Shown piece by piece: positions 28,851 through 39,754 of a stretch of 64,000 nucleotides of DNA. The notes below the pieces were generated by a model. It was given only the letters and a program-made list of their open reading frames with translations, searched no databases and was not told where the DNA came from. Source of the DNA: Flavipsychrobacter sp. (lineage in GTDB: Bacteria > Bacteroidota > Bacteroidia > Chitinophagales > Chitinophagaceae); NCBI GenBank assembly GCA_031292525.1, contig JARLGY010000037.1, positions 310,001 through 374,000 on the forward strand, given 5' to 3'. The translations under genes and the position numbers were made by a program. Positions within the stretch are counted from its first letter, which is position 1. The number at the start of each line of letters is the position of its first letter.

Positions 28851-29990
28851 TTATTTAAGAATTGAACTGAGTTTTTGATCCAGCAGATCTCCGCGTAGGT
28901 CGCGGGCTATTATTTTGCCAGATGGATCTATCAAAAAATTGGAAGGAATAGATTCTATGTTATAGGTTTTTGCAGCAGCTGAGTTCCACCCCGCAAGATC
29001 ACTTACCTGTGTAGGCCAGGAAAGATTATCATCTTTTATAGCCTTTTCCCAGTTGTCCTTATTATTATCAAGCGAAACACTATAAATAGTAAAATTTTTA
29101 TCCTTATACTTATTATAAGCCGACACCACATTAGGGTTTTCGGCACGGCACGGTCCGCACCATGAAGCCCAGAAATCGAGCAGCACATACTTACCTCTTA
29201 AAGAAGAAAGCCCTACCACAGCGCCATTAACTTCGGGTAGCTTAAGTTCAGGCGCTATGCCACCTATCATACCTTGTGGTACAACTGTTTTTTGTTTGCT
29301 GCCACCCAGTACCTGTGCGTAAAAACTCTCAAAATCCTTCACCTTAGGCTGGTTGGGAAATCTGCGCGACAAACTTTGTGTAAAGGCATTCAGGAAATCT
29401 CTTTCAGCCCGCACATTGAGTACACGTGCGGCAAATATGGCATTGGGAAGATATGTGGTAGTATCTGCATAGTTTTCAACAAATTTTGTGAACTTTTCCT
29501 GCATCCGCTTCATATCGGCTTTTGCCAGTGCCAGCACACTATCATTGCCCTTGGCCTGCAAAGTGTCCAATACAATATTCATGGTATTGAAATCGCGCAT
29601 GTTGCTGCGCACACCTGTAAGAAACTGCTGCAGGCTTACAGTAGCTGCCGAGCCTGTTATCTGGCTGCGTTCCAGCGCACTCCAGTCAGCGTTAATTTTT
29701 ATATCGCCTTTATCAATGCTGAGCATGATAAACTTATTGTGGCTGAAATGGAGGCGGTATATACCAGGTTCAGGAGCGTTGCCAGAAAGGTCAAATTTGC
29801 CATCCCCTTCTATTTTGTCAGAATCCAGTTCAGTGATCACATCATTCACGCCCAACTCTTCGAGCACAACAGTGCATGGGGGTATGTTCTGTATGGTACC
29901 ACTAACAGTGAACTTACCATTGCCACCGATTTTACAACTTTCAATAAAACAAAACGCAATAAATAATAAGAGTAAAAGTTTTGATCTCAT
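28851..29990 (-). CDS. DUF4369-thioredoxin (TlpA-like) lipoprotein
   Basis: 379-aa envelope protein. Lipobox FIESC suggests cleavage and lipidation near Cys19. The N-terminal DUF4369 domain (about 25-120, FTVSGTIQNIPPCTVVLEE) precedes a helical linker and a C-terminal thioredoxin domain with WASWCGPCRAENP (Cys278, Cys281). Such proteins are very common in Bacteroidota and are thought to reduce disulfides at the cell surface or periplasm. Divergent from atpD. Confidence 0.87.
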   Translation of the reverse strand: MRSKLLLLLFIAFCFIESCKIGGNGKFTVSGTIQNIPPCTVVLEELGVNDVITELDSDKIEGDGKFDLSGNAPEPGIYRLHFSHNKFIMLSIDKGDIKINADWSALERSQITGSAATVSLQQFLTGVRSNMRDFNTMNIVLDTLQAKGNDSVLALAKADMKRMQEKFTKFVENYADTTTYLPNAIFAARVLNVRAERDFLNAFTQSLSRRFPNQPKVKDFESFYAQVLGGSKQKTVVPQGMIGGIAPELKLPEVNGAVVGLSSLRGKYVLLDFWASWCGPCRAENPNVVSAYNKYKDKNFTIYSVSLDNNKDNWEKAIKDDNLSWPTQVSDLAGWNSAAAKTYNIESIPSNFLIDPSGKIIARDLRGDLLDQKLSSILK

Positions 29991-30207
29991 CTACTATCTG
30001 GATTCGTACTTGCAAACGTAATTAATAATTGCCGTTATTAATGAAGGGTTGGGTGCCCGAAAGACCCTGGTGGAAAATTTTAACAAAATGCGATAAGGCA
30101 CCATAATAAAATAGGGAATACAGCAAAAAAGCTGTTGTAAATTTTATGATAATCACTTACGCATAAGAACAATGCAAAATAAGATAAGTAGTTTTCAAAT
30201 GTTTTCC

Positions 30208-30238
30208 TTTGCATTTTGCATCCATATTCTTACATTTG
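30208..30238 (+). promoter_or_regulatory. Bacteroidota promoter of atpDC
   Basis: TTTG (30208-30211), 19 bases, then TACATTTG (30231-30238): an exact match to the Bacteroidota sigma-A consensus. Transcription would begin near 30245, giving a leader of about 38 bases before atpD. Confidence 0.7.
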
Positions 30239-30273
30239 CGCAAAATTTCAGGAAACTAACAATTCTTATATAA

Positions 30274-31788
<1,515 letters not shown>

Positions 31789-31805
31789 TAATTAAAAGAG
31801 AACTG

Positions 31806-32060
31806 ATGCATTTAGAAATATTAACACCGGAGCACAATATATATAGCGGAGAAGTACGTGGCGTGCAATTGCCCGGCATTGAAGGATCTTTTGAAATATT
31901 TGAGAACCACGCCCCTATGATCGCATCATTGGGTAAGGGTAAAATGAAGATCATCAAGGACAAAAACGACAGCGAAGTATTTGATATAAGCGCCGGTTTT
32001 GTAGAAGTGCTGAATAATAAAACCAGTGTGCTAATAGAAGGCGCTACAGCACAGCTGTAA
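31806..32060 (+). CDS. atpC: F-type ATP synthase subunit epsilon, short form
   Basis: 84-aa rotor-stalk subunit consisting only of the N-terminal beta-sandwich (MHLEILTPEHNIYSGEVRGVQLPG begins it; ENHAPMIASLGKG is the family signature). The C-terminal helical hairpin that inhibits ATP hydrolysis in E. coli epsilon is absent, as is normal for Bacteroidota. Confidence 0.93.
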   Translation: MHLEILTPEHNIYSGEVRGVQLPGIEGSFEIFENHAPMIASLGKGKMKIIKDKNDSEVFDISAGFVEVLNNKTSVLIEGATAQL

Positions 32061-32080
32061 CTTACTTTTAAACTATTTGT

Positions 32081-32116
32081 AAAAACCGGGTACTGACGTA
32101 CCCGGTTTTTTTATTT
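32081..32116 (+). terminator. Terminator of atpDC
   Basis: AAAAACCGGGTAC pairs with GTACCCGGTTTTT around TGAC, followed by T residues. Confidence 0.92.
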
Positions 32117-32246
32117 TAAATCAATCCCATAAGTATTAAATAACCAGCTATTGCACGCTATAGCAGCATCAAACATTAATATAATGGCTATCCCAAACTA
32201 TGTTTAATCTTGCAAATTAAATGTACATACATCTAATACAAAACAT

Positions 32247-33314
32247 ATGAAATTATTAGAACCAATTAAAGTAGGCGATATGCAATTGCATAACCGTATG
32301 GCAATGGCCCCTATGACGCGCAGCAGGGCAATAGGTAATGTACCCAACGCATTGATAGCAGAATATTACAAACAGCGTAGCAGCGCAGGCCTTATTATTA
32401 CAGAAGGCACATCGCCATCACCTAACGGGCTTGGCTATGCCCGCATACCCGGCATATATTCAAAAGAACAAATTGCAGGCTGGAAGCTGGTAACTGATGC
32501 AGTACATGAAAACAATGGCCACATCTTTTTGCAGATCATGCATACCGGCCGTATTGCCGCTACGCAAAACTTGCCCCAAGGTGGTATTGTACTGGCTCCA
32601 AGCGCTATAGCAGCTGCAGGGCAAATGTGGACAGATAGTGTACAAATGGTACCCAATGCCACACCAAAAGAAATGACCATTGACGAGATAAAATCTACCA
32701 TTGAAGAATACAAGCAGGCAGCTATAAATGCTATAGAAGCAGGTTTCGATGGTGTAGAACTACACTCAGCAAGCGGCTACTTACCCAACCAATTCCTAAG
32801 CACCAGCGCCAACCAACGTACAGATGAATATGGTGGCAGTATAGAAAACCGCAGCAGGTTTATTATAGAAGTTTTAGCTGCAATGAGCAAAGCTATTGGC
32901 AGCCATAAGGTAGGCATTAAGTTGAGCCCGGGAATGGTTTTCAACGACATTGAAATAGATGATGCGACACAACTATTCCCTTACTTGCTGCAACAACTGA
33001 ATGGTCTGGACCTGGCATATGTGCACGTGATGCGCATACCTAATTGGGAAGTAACACCCAATAGTTTTGAAGTAGTAAAAACATTCCGCGAAACATATAA
33101 AGGCACCTTACTTGTTGGATGTGCATTTGATAGAGAAAGTGGTGAGCAGTTGCTGCAGGATAACCAGGCAGACATGATGGTTTATGGCAGTTTATTCCTG
33201 AGCAACCCCGATCTGCCTGCCCGTTTTGAAAAGGAAGCAGTATTAAATGCACCTGATCAGGCTACATTCTATACTCCAGGCGCTATAGGATACACAGATT
33301 ACCCGTCTCTTTAG
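32247..33314 (+). CDS. Old Yellow Enzyme-family alkene reductase
   Basis: 355-aa FMN flavoprotein that reduces activated C=C bonds of enones or nitro compounds with NAD(P)H. TIM-barrel landmarks: NRMAMAPMTRSRA (16-28), the substrate-binding His173 in ELHSASGYLPNQFLS, and TDEYGGSIENRSRF. The second residue of the His-x-x-His/Asn pair is Ser176, an atypical substitution. Physiological substrate unknown. Confidence 0.92.
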   Translation: MKLLEPIKVGDMQLHNRMAMAPMTRSRAIGNVPNALIAEYYKQRSSAGLIITEGTSPSPNGLGYARIPGIYSKEQIAGWKLVTDAVHENNGHIFLQIMHTGRIAATQNLPQGGIVLAPSAIAAAGQMWTDSVQMVPNATPKEMTIDEIKSTIEEYKQAAINAIEAGFDGVELHSASGYLPNQFLSTSANQRTDEYGGSIENRSRFIIEVLAAMSKAIGSHKVGIKLSPGMVFNDIEIDDATQLFPYLLQQLNGLDLAYVHVMRIPNWEVTPNSFEVVKTFRETYKGTLLVGCAFDRESGEQLLQDNQADMMVYGSLFLSNPDLPARFEKEAVLNAPDQATFYTPGAIGYTDYPSL

Positions 33315-33342
33315 CATAACTTTTTTCTACTCCCACTTTGTA

Positions 33343-33376
33343 AATAAGGCTGCCCTACAAGGCAGCCTTATTTTTA
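33343..33376 (+). terminator. Terminator of the Old Yellow Enzyme gene
   Basis: AAGGCTGCC pairs with GGCAGCCTT, loop CTACAA, followed by ATTTTTATT. Confidence 0.85.
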
Positions 33377-33462
33377 TTGAACCATTCTCTATTCACTATT
33401 TCATAATACAGAAAAGCCTAATAAAATATGTAAATTTACAATCAACATAAAAACTCAATATT

Positions 33463-33846
33463 ATGGACAAGTCAACAAATGCACTTAACTGGTTTGAAAT
33501 ACCGGCTACAGACATCAATCGCGCAAAAACATTTTACGAAAATGTTTTTGATGTAGAAATGGACAGCTCAGAAATGATGGGTATGAAAATGGCTATGTTC
33601 CCTGGCGAGCCTGGAAGCGGTAAAGCATCGGGCGGATTAGTTGAAAGCCCTATGCACAAACCATCGCAAGAGGGCTGTGTAGTTTACCTGAATGCAAACC
33701 CCGCAATGGACACCGTGATTGGGAAGATAGAGCCTGCGGGTGGTAAAGTATTGATGCCTAAAACTAAGATCACAGACGAAATAGGCTACATGGCTTTCTT
33801 CATAGATACAGAAGGCAATAAAGTTGCATTGCACTCTAACAACTAA
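33463..33846 (+). CDS. VOC-family (glyoxalase-like) protein
   Basis: 127-aa vicinal oxygen chelate protein with one beta-alpha-beta-beta-beta repeat pair: NWFEIPATDINRAKTFYENVF at the start and GYMAFFIDTEGNKVALHSN at the end. The terminal Glu/His positions used for metal binding are partly replaced, so enzymatic activity is not assured. Confidence 0.88.
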   Translation: MDKSTNALNWFEIPATDINRAKTFYENVFDVEMDSSEMMGMKMAMFPGEPGSGKASGGLVESPMHKPSQEGCVVYLNANPAMDTVIGKIEPAGGKVLMPKTKITDEIGYMAFFIDTEGNKVALHSNN

Positions 33847-33863
33847 GATCATTCAATCTTATG

Positions 33864-33898
33864 CAAAGCCGCACTAAAATAGGTGCGGCTTTTTTATT
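33864..33898 (+). terminator. Terminator of the VOC gene
   Basis: AAAGCCGCACT pairs with AGGTGCGGCTTT, followed by a T run. Confidence 0.88.
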
Positions 33899-33957
33899 CT
33901 CACTTATTAATTAGCTCATTTTCAATGAAATATTAATGCAATTTCTTACTTTTATTT

Positions 33958-34194
33958 GTGTTTAATAGATACGTATCAACCTACTTATTATTTTTTGCCC
34001 TTTGCTACTCAACAACATGCATTAGTCAGCATATTACTGCAAAGTATAAAGCATTGATAAAAAAAACGAAAGGACATGTTAGTAAAGCACCTGGAAAAAG
34101 TAAGCAGGATAGCTTGAATCACAGGTATTTTGAAAATACATTACACGAAAAGACACAGCATCCACTTTGGGATACCATTAAAGTAAAAAAATAA
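33958..34194 (+). CDS. Small secreted lysine-rich protein, unknown
   Basis: 78-aa frame beginning at a GTG, with a plausible signal peptide (hydrophobic YLLFFALCY, then TTCISQ, cleavage near residue 23) and a short basic mature part (many Lys and His, no Cys). It ends 12 bases before the Asp-box gene, so the two are probably co-transcribed. No ATG start is available and I recognise no family. It may be a real small exported partner or a chance frame. Confidence 0.5.
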   Translation: MFNRYVSTYLLFFALCYSTTCISQHITAKYKALIKKTKGHVSKAPGKSKQDSLNHRYFENTLHEKTQHPLWDTIKVKK

Positions 34195-34206
34195 AAAGTA
34201 ACAGCC

Positions 34207-35988
34207 ATGGCCTTCTTGAAATACATTACTCAATCAATAATTGTGTCTGTTTCGCTTTTGGGGGTTGGCCATTGTCTGGCACAAACGCCTGAGCTTACAC
34301 TTAAACAAAAAATGTTCAGAGAAGTATTAAAAGAAAAACAGTTGTTACATGAAGGTGTAGGGAAGGAGGGCAATGCCTTACAGGAACTGACCAAAACTAC
34401 AAATACAGATGAGCGTTTAACTACGGGAAACGGCAGTGACCAGGAGGCCGAGGTATCGGTAATATACAAACCAACAGACAGCAGTAAGCTAATCATCAGC
34501 TTCATGGATCAGACTACTATTGGGTTAACTTTCCCTATATACTATTCCTCTAATGGTGGCCAAACCTGGACAAAAAGTACTTTCAATACTACAACTATCC
34601 TCCAGGCTGATTTTCCCGGTCAAACCCTGGACGGTGGTGGCGACCCCGCATTTGCGTGGGATAAGAACGGCAGAGTTTATTTTTCCTGGATATACCTTAC
34701 AAGCAATGCCACAAATGACAGCAGTTTCTTTAGTCTCAATTGGGCCTATTCAGACAATAACGGCGTTACCTGGAGCGTACAACCTGGTAAAAACCATTTT
34801 ATAGGCCAGGGAGCCTTTGACCAAAGCGGCAATATACTGAACTACTTTGATGGCGTGACAGACCGGGAGTGGTTGAGTGTGGATAATAGCGGTGGAGCAC
34901 ACCAAGGCAGACTTTATTGCAGTTTTGTTTGTTTCCCTGCTAATAACGCTAGTATTTTTGAAGGCCTCAAATATAAAGATGCTAATAGCAATTCTTTTGG
35001 CCCTATGAGCACAGTCTATAATAATGCATCCCAATTTGGCAATGTAGAAGTAGATAAAAATGGAATAGTAAATGTTAGCTACGCGGATATGTCAGCCAAT
35101 GAAATAAGGCATTCATCTTCGGCAGATGGTGGTGCTACTTTCTCTTCAAGCAATCTCATTTCATCAGCCACGGACCTCATGCACCAGAGCGGACCATTTG
35201 TTATACATAACAGGGAAAATGGGGCACCCAACCTGGCTGTAGATGGCGCTGCTACTTTGCATATTGTGTGGACAGATTTTGTAGGCGGCATGACAACCTC
35301 TTTTTATTCAAGATCTTCAAATGGCGGAATAACGTGGAGTACCCCTAAGACTTTGGACAGTTTTGTTACCAACAAGCAATCATTTATGCCTACTATAGCT
35401 GCAAACGGCAACAATGTAGCAATTTCATTTACCGGTATCAATTATACATTTGATACAGCTTTATACTATCAAATTAACTCTACTAACAACGGCCGCACCT
35501 TCAACGCAGCTAAGCTTTTGTCATCATCTCCTACAAACTATGCTTACTACTTAAGCAACGGAGGGAACTCAGGGAATTATTTCTTTGGAGACTATAATCG
35601 TTCTGTTCGTTCGCTTTGTAATACATATGCTGCCTGGAGCGATGGACGGATAAACCTTGGCCCTAAGATCTATTTTGCGAAGACCAACTATTGCAGCATA
35701 GGGATAAAAGAAGTTACAGAGGTCAATGCGACTATACAATTGTCAGCAGTTTATCCCAACCCTGCTACAGATAAGATAACTCTTGAGATGGTAAGTACAC
35801 AAACGCAAAATGTGTCCATCTCCCTAACGAATATAAACGGCCAGAAAATACTGACGCAAAAGGCTGTTTTGCATAGTGGGGATCAGCATATAGTTATTCC
35901 ACTAAATAAATTACCTGCCGGCACCTATATCTTATCTGTAAATGATAACAAGACAACAATAGCTACGCGCCAAGTTTCGATTTATTAA
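34207..35988 (+). CDS. Secreted Asp-box (sialidase-like fold) protein with T9SS type A sorting domain
   Basis: 593-aa exported protein. A hydrophobic signal peptide (residues about 5-26, ending CLAQ) is followed by a beta-propeller with at least five Asp-box motifs: SSNGGQTW (about 115), SDNNGVTW (181), SADGGATF (305), SSNGGITW (371) and STNNGRTF (425). The last 80 residues (from AVYPNPATDKITLEM to RQVSIY) form a T9SS type A sorting domain, so the product is exported through the outer membrane and probably attached to the surface. Asp-boxes alone do not show sialidase activity and I see no catalytic Arg triad with confidence. Confidence 0.88.
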   Translation: MAFLKYITQSIIVSVSLLGVGHCLAQTPELTLKQKMFREVLKEKQLLHEGVGKEGNALQELTKTTNTDERLTTGNGSDQEAEVSVIYKPTDSSKLIISFMDQTTIGLTFPIYYSSNGGQTWTKSTFNTTTILQADFPGQTLDGGGDPAFAWDKNGRVYFSWIYLTSNATNDSSFFSLNWAYSDNNGVTWSVQPGKNHFIGQGAFDQSGNILNYFDGVTDREWLSVDNSGGAHQGRLYCSFVCFPANNASIFEGLKYKDANSNSFGPMSTVYNNASQFGNVEVDKNGIVNVSYADMSANEIRHSSSADGGATFSSSNLISSATDLMHQSGPFVIHNRENGAPNLAVDGAATLHIVWTDFVGGMTTSFYSRSSNGGITWSTPKTLDSFVTNKQSFMPTIAANGNNVAISFTGINYTFDTALYYQINSTNNGRTFNAAKLLSSSPTNYAYYLSNGGNSGNYFFGDYNRSVRSLCNTYAAWSDGRINLGPKIYFAKTNYCSIGIKEVTEVNATIQLSAVYPNPATDKITLEMVSTQTQNVSISLTNINGQKILTQKAVLHSGDQHIVIPLNKLPAGTYILSVNDNKTTIATRQVSIY

Positions 35989-36106
35989 ACATATCCATAC
36001 TAGGGTTATCGGCACATAAAGCTTGTGGCGGAGACATGGTTATTGTGTATTTATTATATCTGGCCATGCAAGATTGCTGCAGCATGTAACCAGCGGTATT
36101 GAACTG

Positions 36107-36114
36107 TATATTTG
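36107..36114 (+). promoter_or_regulatory. -7 promoter element of the pnt operon
   Basis: TATATTTG fits TAnnTTTG exactly, 60 bases before pntAA. No clear TTTG lies at the -33 position. Confidence 0.45.
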
Positions 36115-36173
36115 TATATGCCGTCAAAAAGGACTATTTTTCAAACCAATTCTAAATGATTACAAATTAATTT

Positions 36174-37307
36174 ATGATCATAGGCGTACTTAAAGAGCAT
36201 GCTCCGGAAACACGTGTTTCGCTGGTGCCGGAAGTTGTTGCAGCCCTGGTAAAAATGAAAGTTACAGTGTGGGTGGAACATGATGCAGGTGCCAATTCTT
36301 TTTATAATGATGATGCTTATACCAGTGCAGGCGCTGAAATAAAGGACGATACAGAAATAAAAGGCGGTGCAGATATATTGCTTGCCATAAACCCACAGGC
36401 AATAAGTGGCAACATAAAGCCAAGTGCTTGCTTGCTGGGGGTGTACCAGCCCCTGTTCAATGTGCAGCAAATGCAAGATTGGGCCAACGCAGGATACACA
36501 ATATTCAGCATGGATACCATACCCCGCACTACCCGTGCGCAATCTATGGACGTATTAAGCTCGCAAGCCAACATAGCGGGTTACAAGGCTGTGCTGCTGG
36601 CAGCGATGACCTACAGCAGGTATTTCCCGATGTTTATGACTGCAGCAGGAAGCATACCACCGGCAAAAATGCTAGTGCTGGGTGCAGGTGTAGCTGGGTT
36701 GCAAGCTGTAGCCACCGGCAGGCGCCTGGGCGCAGTAGTAGAGGTTTTTGATACCCGCCCGGCGGTAAAGGAAGAAGTAATGAGCCTTGGGGCCAAGTTT
36801 GTAGAGGTAGAAGGCGCGGCCGATGCATCGAAAGCAGGTGGCTACGCTGTGGAGCAGGACGAAGATTTTCAGCGTCGCCAGCGAGAAAAGATACATGAAC
36901 ACATCCGCAAGTCCGATATTGTAATAACTACAGCACAGATACCTGGTAAAAAAGCACCAGTATTGGTAACCACCCCTATGATAGAAGACATGCGTCCGGG
37001 TTCAGTTATCATAGATCTGGCTTCTGTAACCGGTGGTAATACTGACCTTACAAAAAACAACGAGACCATAGTACATAAAGGAGTAACTATAATAGGTAAC
37101 TCTGCACTGCCGGGAACCATGCAGGCCGATGCCAGTAAAATGTACAGCAAGAACGTACTCAACTTCCTGAAACTGATCATTACTAAAGAAGGGGGCATGG
37201 ACCTCAATTTTAATGATGACCTTGTTAAAGGAACCTGTATAGTACACAATGGACAAATAGTAAACGACAGGGTTTTATCGTTACTGCCTGCACAAACTAC
37301 TGTATAA
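36174..37307 (+). CDS. pntAA: NAD(P) transhydrogenase alpha subunit, NAD-binding part
   Basis: Soluble domain I of proton-translocating transhydrogenase, which moves hydride between NADH and NADP+ using the proton gradient. 377 aa. Starts with the alanine dehydrogenase/PNT N-terminal pattern (IIGVLKEHAPETRVSLVPEVV), then the Rossmann motif VLGAGVAGLQAVATGRRLGA (about 163-182). Here the alpha chain is split from its membrane segment, the three-gene layout. First gene of pntAA-pntAB-pntB. Confidence 0.95.
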   Translation: MIIGVLKEHAPETRVSLVPEVVAALVKMKVTVWVEHDAGANSFYNDDAYTSAGAEIKDDTEIKGGADILLAINPQAISGNIKPSACLLGVYQPLFNVQQMQDWANAGYTIFSMDTIPRTTRAQSMDVLSSQANIAGYKAVLLAAMTYSRYFPMFMTAAGSIPPAKMLVLGAGVAGLQAVATGRRLGAVVEVFDTRPAVKEEVMSLGAKFVEVEGAADASKAGGYAVEQDEDFQRRQREKIHEHIRKSDIVITTAQIPGKKAPVLVTTPMIEDMRPGSVIIDLASVTGGNTDLTKNNETIVHKGVTIIGNSALPGTMQADASKMYSKNVLNFLKLIITKEGGMDLNFNDDLVKGTCIVHNGQIVNDRVLSLLPAQTTV

Positions 37308-37317
37308 ACAAACAGAC

Positions 37318-37638
37318 ATGGAAACTTTAATAAATATATTTACAGACCAGGCCACATACCGCCTGCTCACCATTGTAATTCTCTCCATATTCCTGGGGAT
37401 AGAAGTGATATCGCATGTGCCATCAGTATTACATACCCCACTAATGAGTGGTGCAAATGCCATACATGGTGTAGTTATAATTGGTGCCATCATAGTTATG
37501 GGGCAGGCTAAAACAGATGATTATCTTGCCCTTACACTCGGCTTTATTGCTGTGATACTGGGCACGCTAAATGTAGTTGGTGGCTTTGTGGTTACCGACC
37601 GTATGCTGGAAATGTTTAGCAAGAAAAAGAAAAAATAA
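37318..37638 (+). CDS. pntAB: NAD(P) transhydrogenase alpha subunit, membrane part
   Basis: 106-aa integral membrane fragment equal to the C-terminal part of a single-chain PntA. It has three hydrophobic helices and the family pattern LGIEVISHVPSVLHTPLMSGANAIHGVV. It begins 10 bases after pntAA. Confidence 0.95.
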   Translation: METLINIFTDQATYRLLTIVILSIFLGIEVISHVPSVLHTPLMSGANAIHGVVIIGAIIVMGQAKTDDYLALTLGFIAVILGTLNVVGGFVVTDRMLEMFSKKKKK

Positions 37639-37673
37639 AGTTTGCATATCTGTAAAACTGACCAACGCAAATA

Positions 37674-39071
37674 ATGGAACAATTAATACTTTCTTTAAGT
37701 TACCTGGTAGGCTCTATCACGTTCATTATGGGGCTGAAAATGCTGTCGCACCCAGAAAAGGCACGCAGGGGAAACCTTATTGCTGCTACCGGTATGACGA
37801 TAGCCATATTTGCTACCATATTCCTTTGGGAATCACCTGAAACGCATGAGCATCTGCATAACTATGGCTGGATATTCGGGGCGTTGCTGATAGGAACTGT
37901 GGTGGGCACTATGACCGCTAAAAAAGTACAAATGACTGCCATGCCAGAAATGGTAAGCCTGTTTAACGGTATGGGTGGTGCTTGCGCCATGCTTATATCG
38001 GTAATAGAATATAACAAACCAGAACCCCTTACTACTGACCGACTATCGGTTATTGTATTAGGAATGGTTATAGGCACAGTATCATTTGCAGGTAGTGCTA
38101 TAGCATGGGGCAAATTGAACGGGCGTATAAAAGACAAAACAATACCTGGGGGGCAGATCATCAACTTTATTTTACTTGGAGGTATGCTGGTAATGGCTAT
38201 AGCCCTGATAGGTGGTTTTGTAAGTTCACCCGCAGTATTTTACGCTATACTGGCTATGGCAGCTTTGTATGGGATACTCTTTGTTATGCCCATTGGCGGT
38301 GCAGATATGCCTGTTGTTATATCACTGCTCAATTCGTTTACTGGTGTTGCAGCAGCGTTTGGCGGGTTCCTTTACAATAACCCTGTTATGCTTACAGGTG
38401 GTATATTGGTAGGCTCAGCTGGTACTATACTGACAATATTGATGTGCAAAGCCATGAACCGCTCTCTGAAAAATGTACTATTGGGCAGCTTTGGCAAAAA
38501 ACCAGTCGGTACGGGCGATGGGCCGGCCAAGGAACAAGGTAGCGTTAAAGAAATATCACTCAGTGACACAGCCACCCTTATGGCATATTCACAAAGGGTA
38601 CTCATCATACCTGGTTATGGCCTGGCAGTAGCACAGGCACAACATGCCTGCCACGAGCTGGAAAAGATACTGGAAGAAAAGGGCGTAGAAGTTGAATATG
38701 GTATACACCCTGTAGCCGGACGTATGCCGGGGCATATGAATGTATTGCTGGCAGAAGCAGATGTACCTTACGAGAAGTTGCTGGAAATGGAGGAAGCAAA
38801 TGAAAAAATGGCAAGCACAAACGTAGTATTAATACTGGGCGCTAACGACGTTGTGAACCCTGCGGCAAAAGAAGACCCATCTAGCCCAATATATGGCATG
38901 CCCATATTGGAGGTAGAAAAAGCAGACCATGTTATTGTAAACAAACGCAGTATGAAACCCGGCTATGCAGGTATAGAAAACGATCTGTTCTATAAACCAA
39001 AGACCTCTATGTTGTTTGGCGATGCCAAAAAAGTATTACAAGATCTGGCAAGTGAGTTAAAACAGTTATAA
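37674..39071 (+). CDS. pntB: NAD(P) transhydrogenase beta subunit
   Basis: 465-aa protein with an N-terminal membrane domain of about eight to nine helices and a C-terminal NADP-binding domain III, seen in VLIIPGYGLAVAQAQHAC and VEYGIHPVAGRMPGHMNV, then GANDVVNPAAKEDPSSPIYG. It forms the proton channel with PntAB. The operon supplies NADPH for biosynthesis and thiol redox systems. Confidence 0.97.
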   Translation: MEQLILSLSYLVGSITFIMGLKMLSHPEKARRGNLIAATGMTIAIFATIFLWESPETHEHLHNYGWIFGALLIGTVVGTMTAKKVQMTAMPEMVSLFNGMGGACAMLISVIEYNKPEPLTTDRLSVIVLGMVIGTVSFAGSAIAWGKLNGRIKDKTIPGGQIINFILLGGMLVMAIALIGGFVSSPAVFYAILAMAALYGILFVMPIGGADMPVVISLLNSFTGVAAAFGGFLYNNPVMLTGGILVGSAGTILTILMCKAMNRSLKNVLLGSFGKKPVGTGDGPAKEQGSVKEISLSDTATLMAYSQRVLIIPGYGLAVAQAQHACHELEKILEEKGVEVEYGIHPVAGRMPGHMNVLLAEADVPYEKLLEMEEANEKMASTNVVLILGANDVVNPAAKEDPSSPIYGMPILEVEKADHVIVNKRSMKPGYAGIENDLFYKPKTSMLFGDAKKVLQDLASELKQL

Positions 39072-39153
39072 TAAAAAACAATAAATACATCGCATTTATA
39101 GAGAAGTAGTTAGTTTTTCTATGAAAATTTAAAACGTTTATTAAATTTACTTT

Positions 39154-39744
39154 ATGAAAAAATTTAAGTCAGGTATTTTACTTACTGCAATCACTACACT
39201 TATGGCATTTATGTCGGTGTTATATATATCGTCATGCGACAATAAAGCGCCTTCACTAAGCCCCACCAGTTGCGAAAATGTAGTATGCCAGCACGGCGGT
39301 TACTGTAACCAGGGCGTATGCCTATGCCCTACCGGCTACCAGGATAGTCGTTGCGGTACCAAGTGGAATTCTAAATTTGTAGGCAGATGGAATATTGTAG
39401 AAACTGTTACATCCAGCGACACATACGATACAGTAGGAGCCCAAAGATATTACCAGGTGGTTATTGACACCGCTGCTGTACCTAAAGAAATATTTATATC
39501 TGGCTTAAGGGGTAATGGCACTTACACTGATGTTACCGGCCTTGTAGATAGTACTACAATAGGCTTCCAGATACAGCCTTATACACCCGTACGCAATGGT
39601 AATTTTACCATAGTAGGAGGGTATGTACAGATAGTCAAAATCACAAACACTACAGACACAGCCTTTGGTACTTATTATACAGACTATCTTAATGCACAGT
39701 CTATGAGAGAACATGATACGATCACTTTTATTATGACCAAATAA
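39154..39744 (+). CDS. Lipoprotein with one EGF-like domain
   Basis: 196-aa surface or periplasmic lipoprotein. The lipobox ISSC places the lipidated Cys at residue 28. Immediately after a Ser/Pro linker come six cysteines at 40, 45, 51, 56, 58 and 67, spaced C-x4-C-x5-C-x4-C-x-C-x8-C, the EGF pattern including HGGYC and CPTGYQDSRC. The rest (about 70-196) looks like an all-beta lipocalin-like domain (KFVGRWNIVETVTSSD). Function unknown; EGF-lipoproteins of this design recur in Bacteroidota. Confidence 0.78.
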   Translation: MKKFKSGILLTAITTLMAFMSVLYISSCDNKAPSLSPTSCENVVCQHGGYCNQGVCLCPTGYQDSRCGTKWNSKFVGRWNIVETVTSSDTYDTVGAQRYYQVVIDTAAVPKEIFISGLRGNGTYTDVTGLVDSTTIGFQIQPYTPVRNGNFTIVGGYVQIVKITNTTDTAFGTYYTDYLNAQSMREHDTITFIMTK

Positions 39745-39754
39745 TATCTACTTT

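Noticed and set aside
34207-35988. Calling the Asp-box protein a sialidase
   Set aside because: Asp-boxes occur in many propellers; the catalytic Arg triad and Tyr/Glu pair could not be placed.
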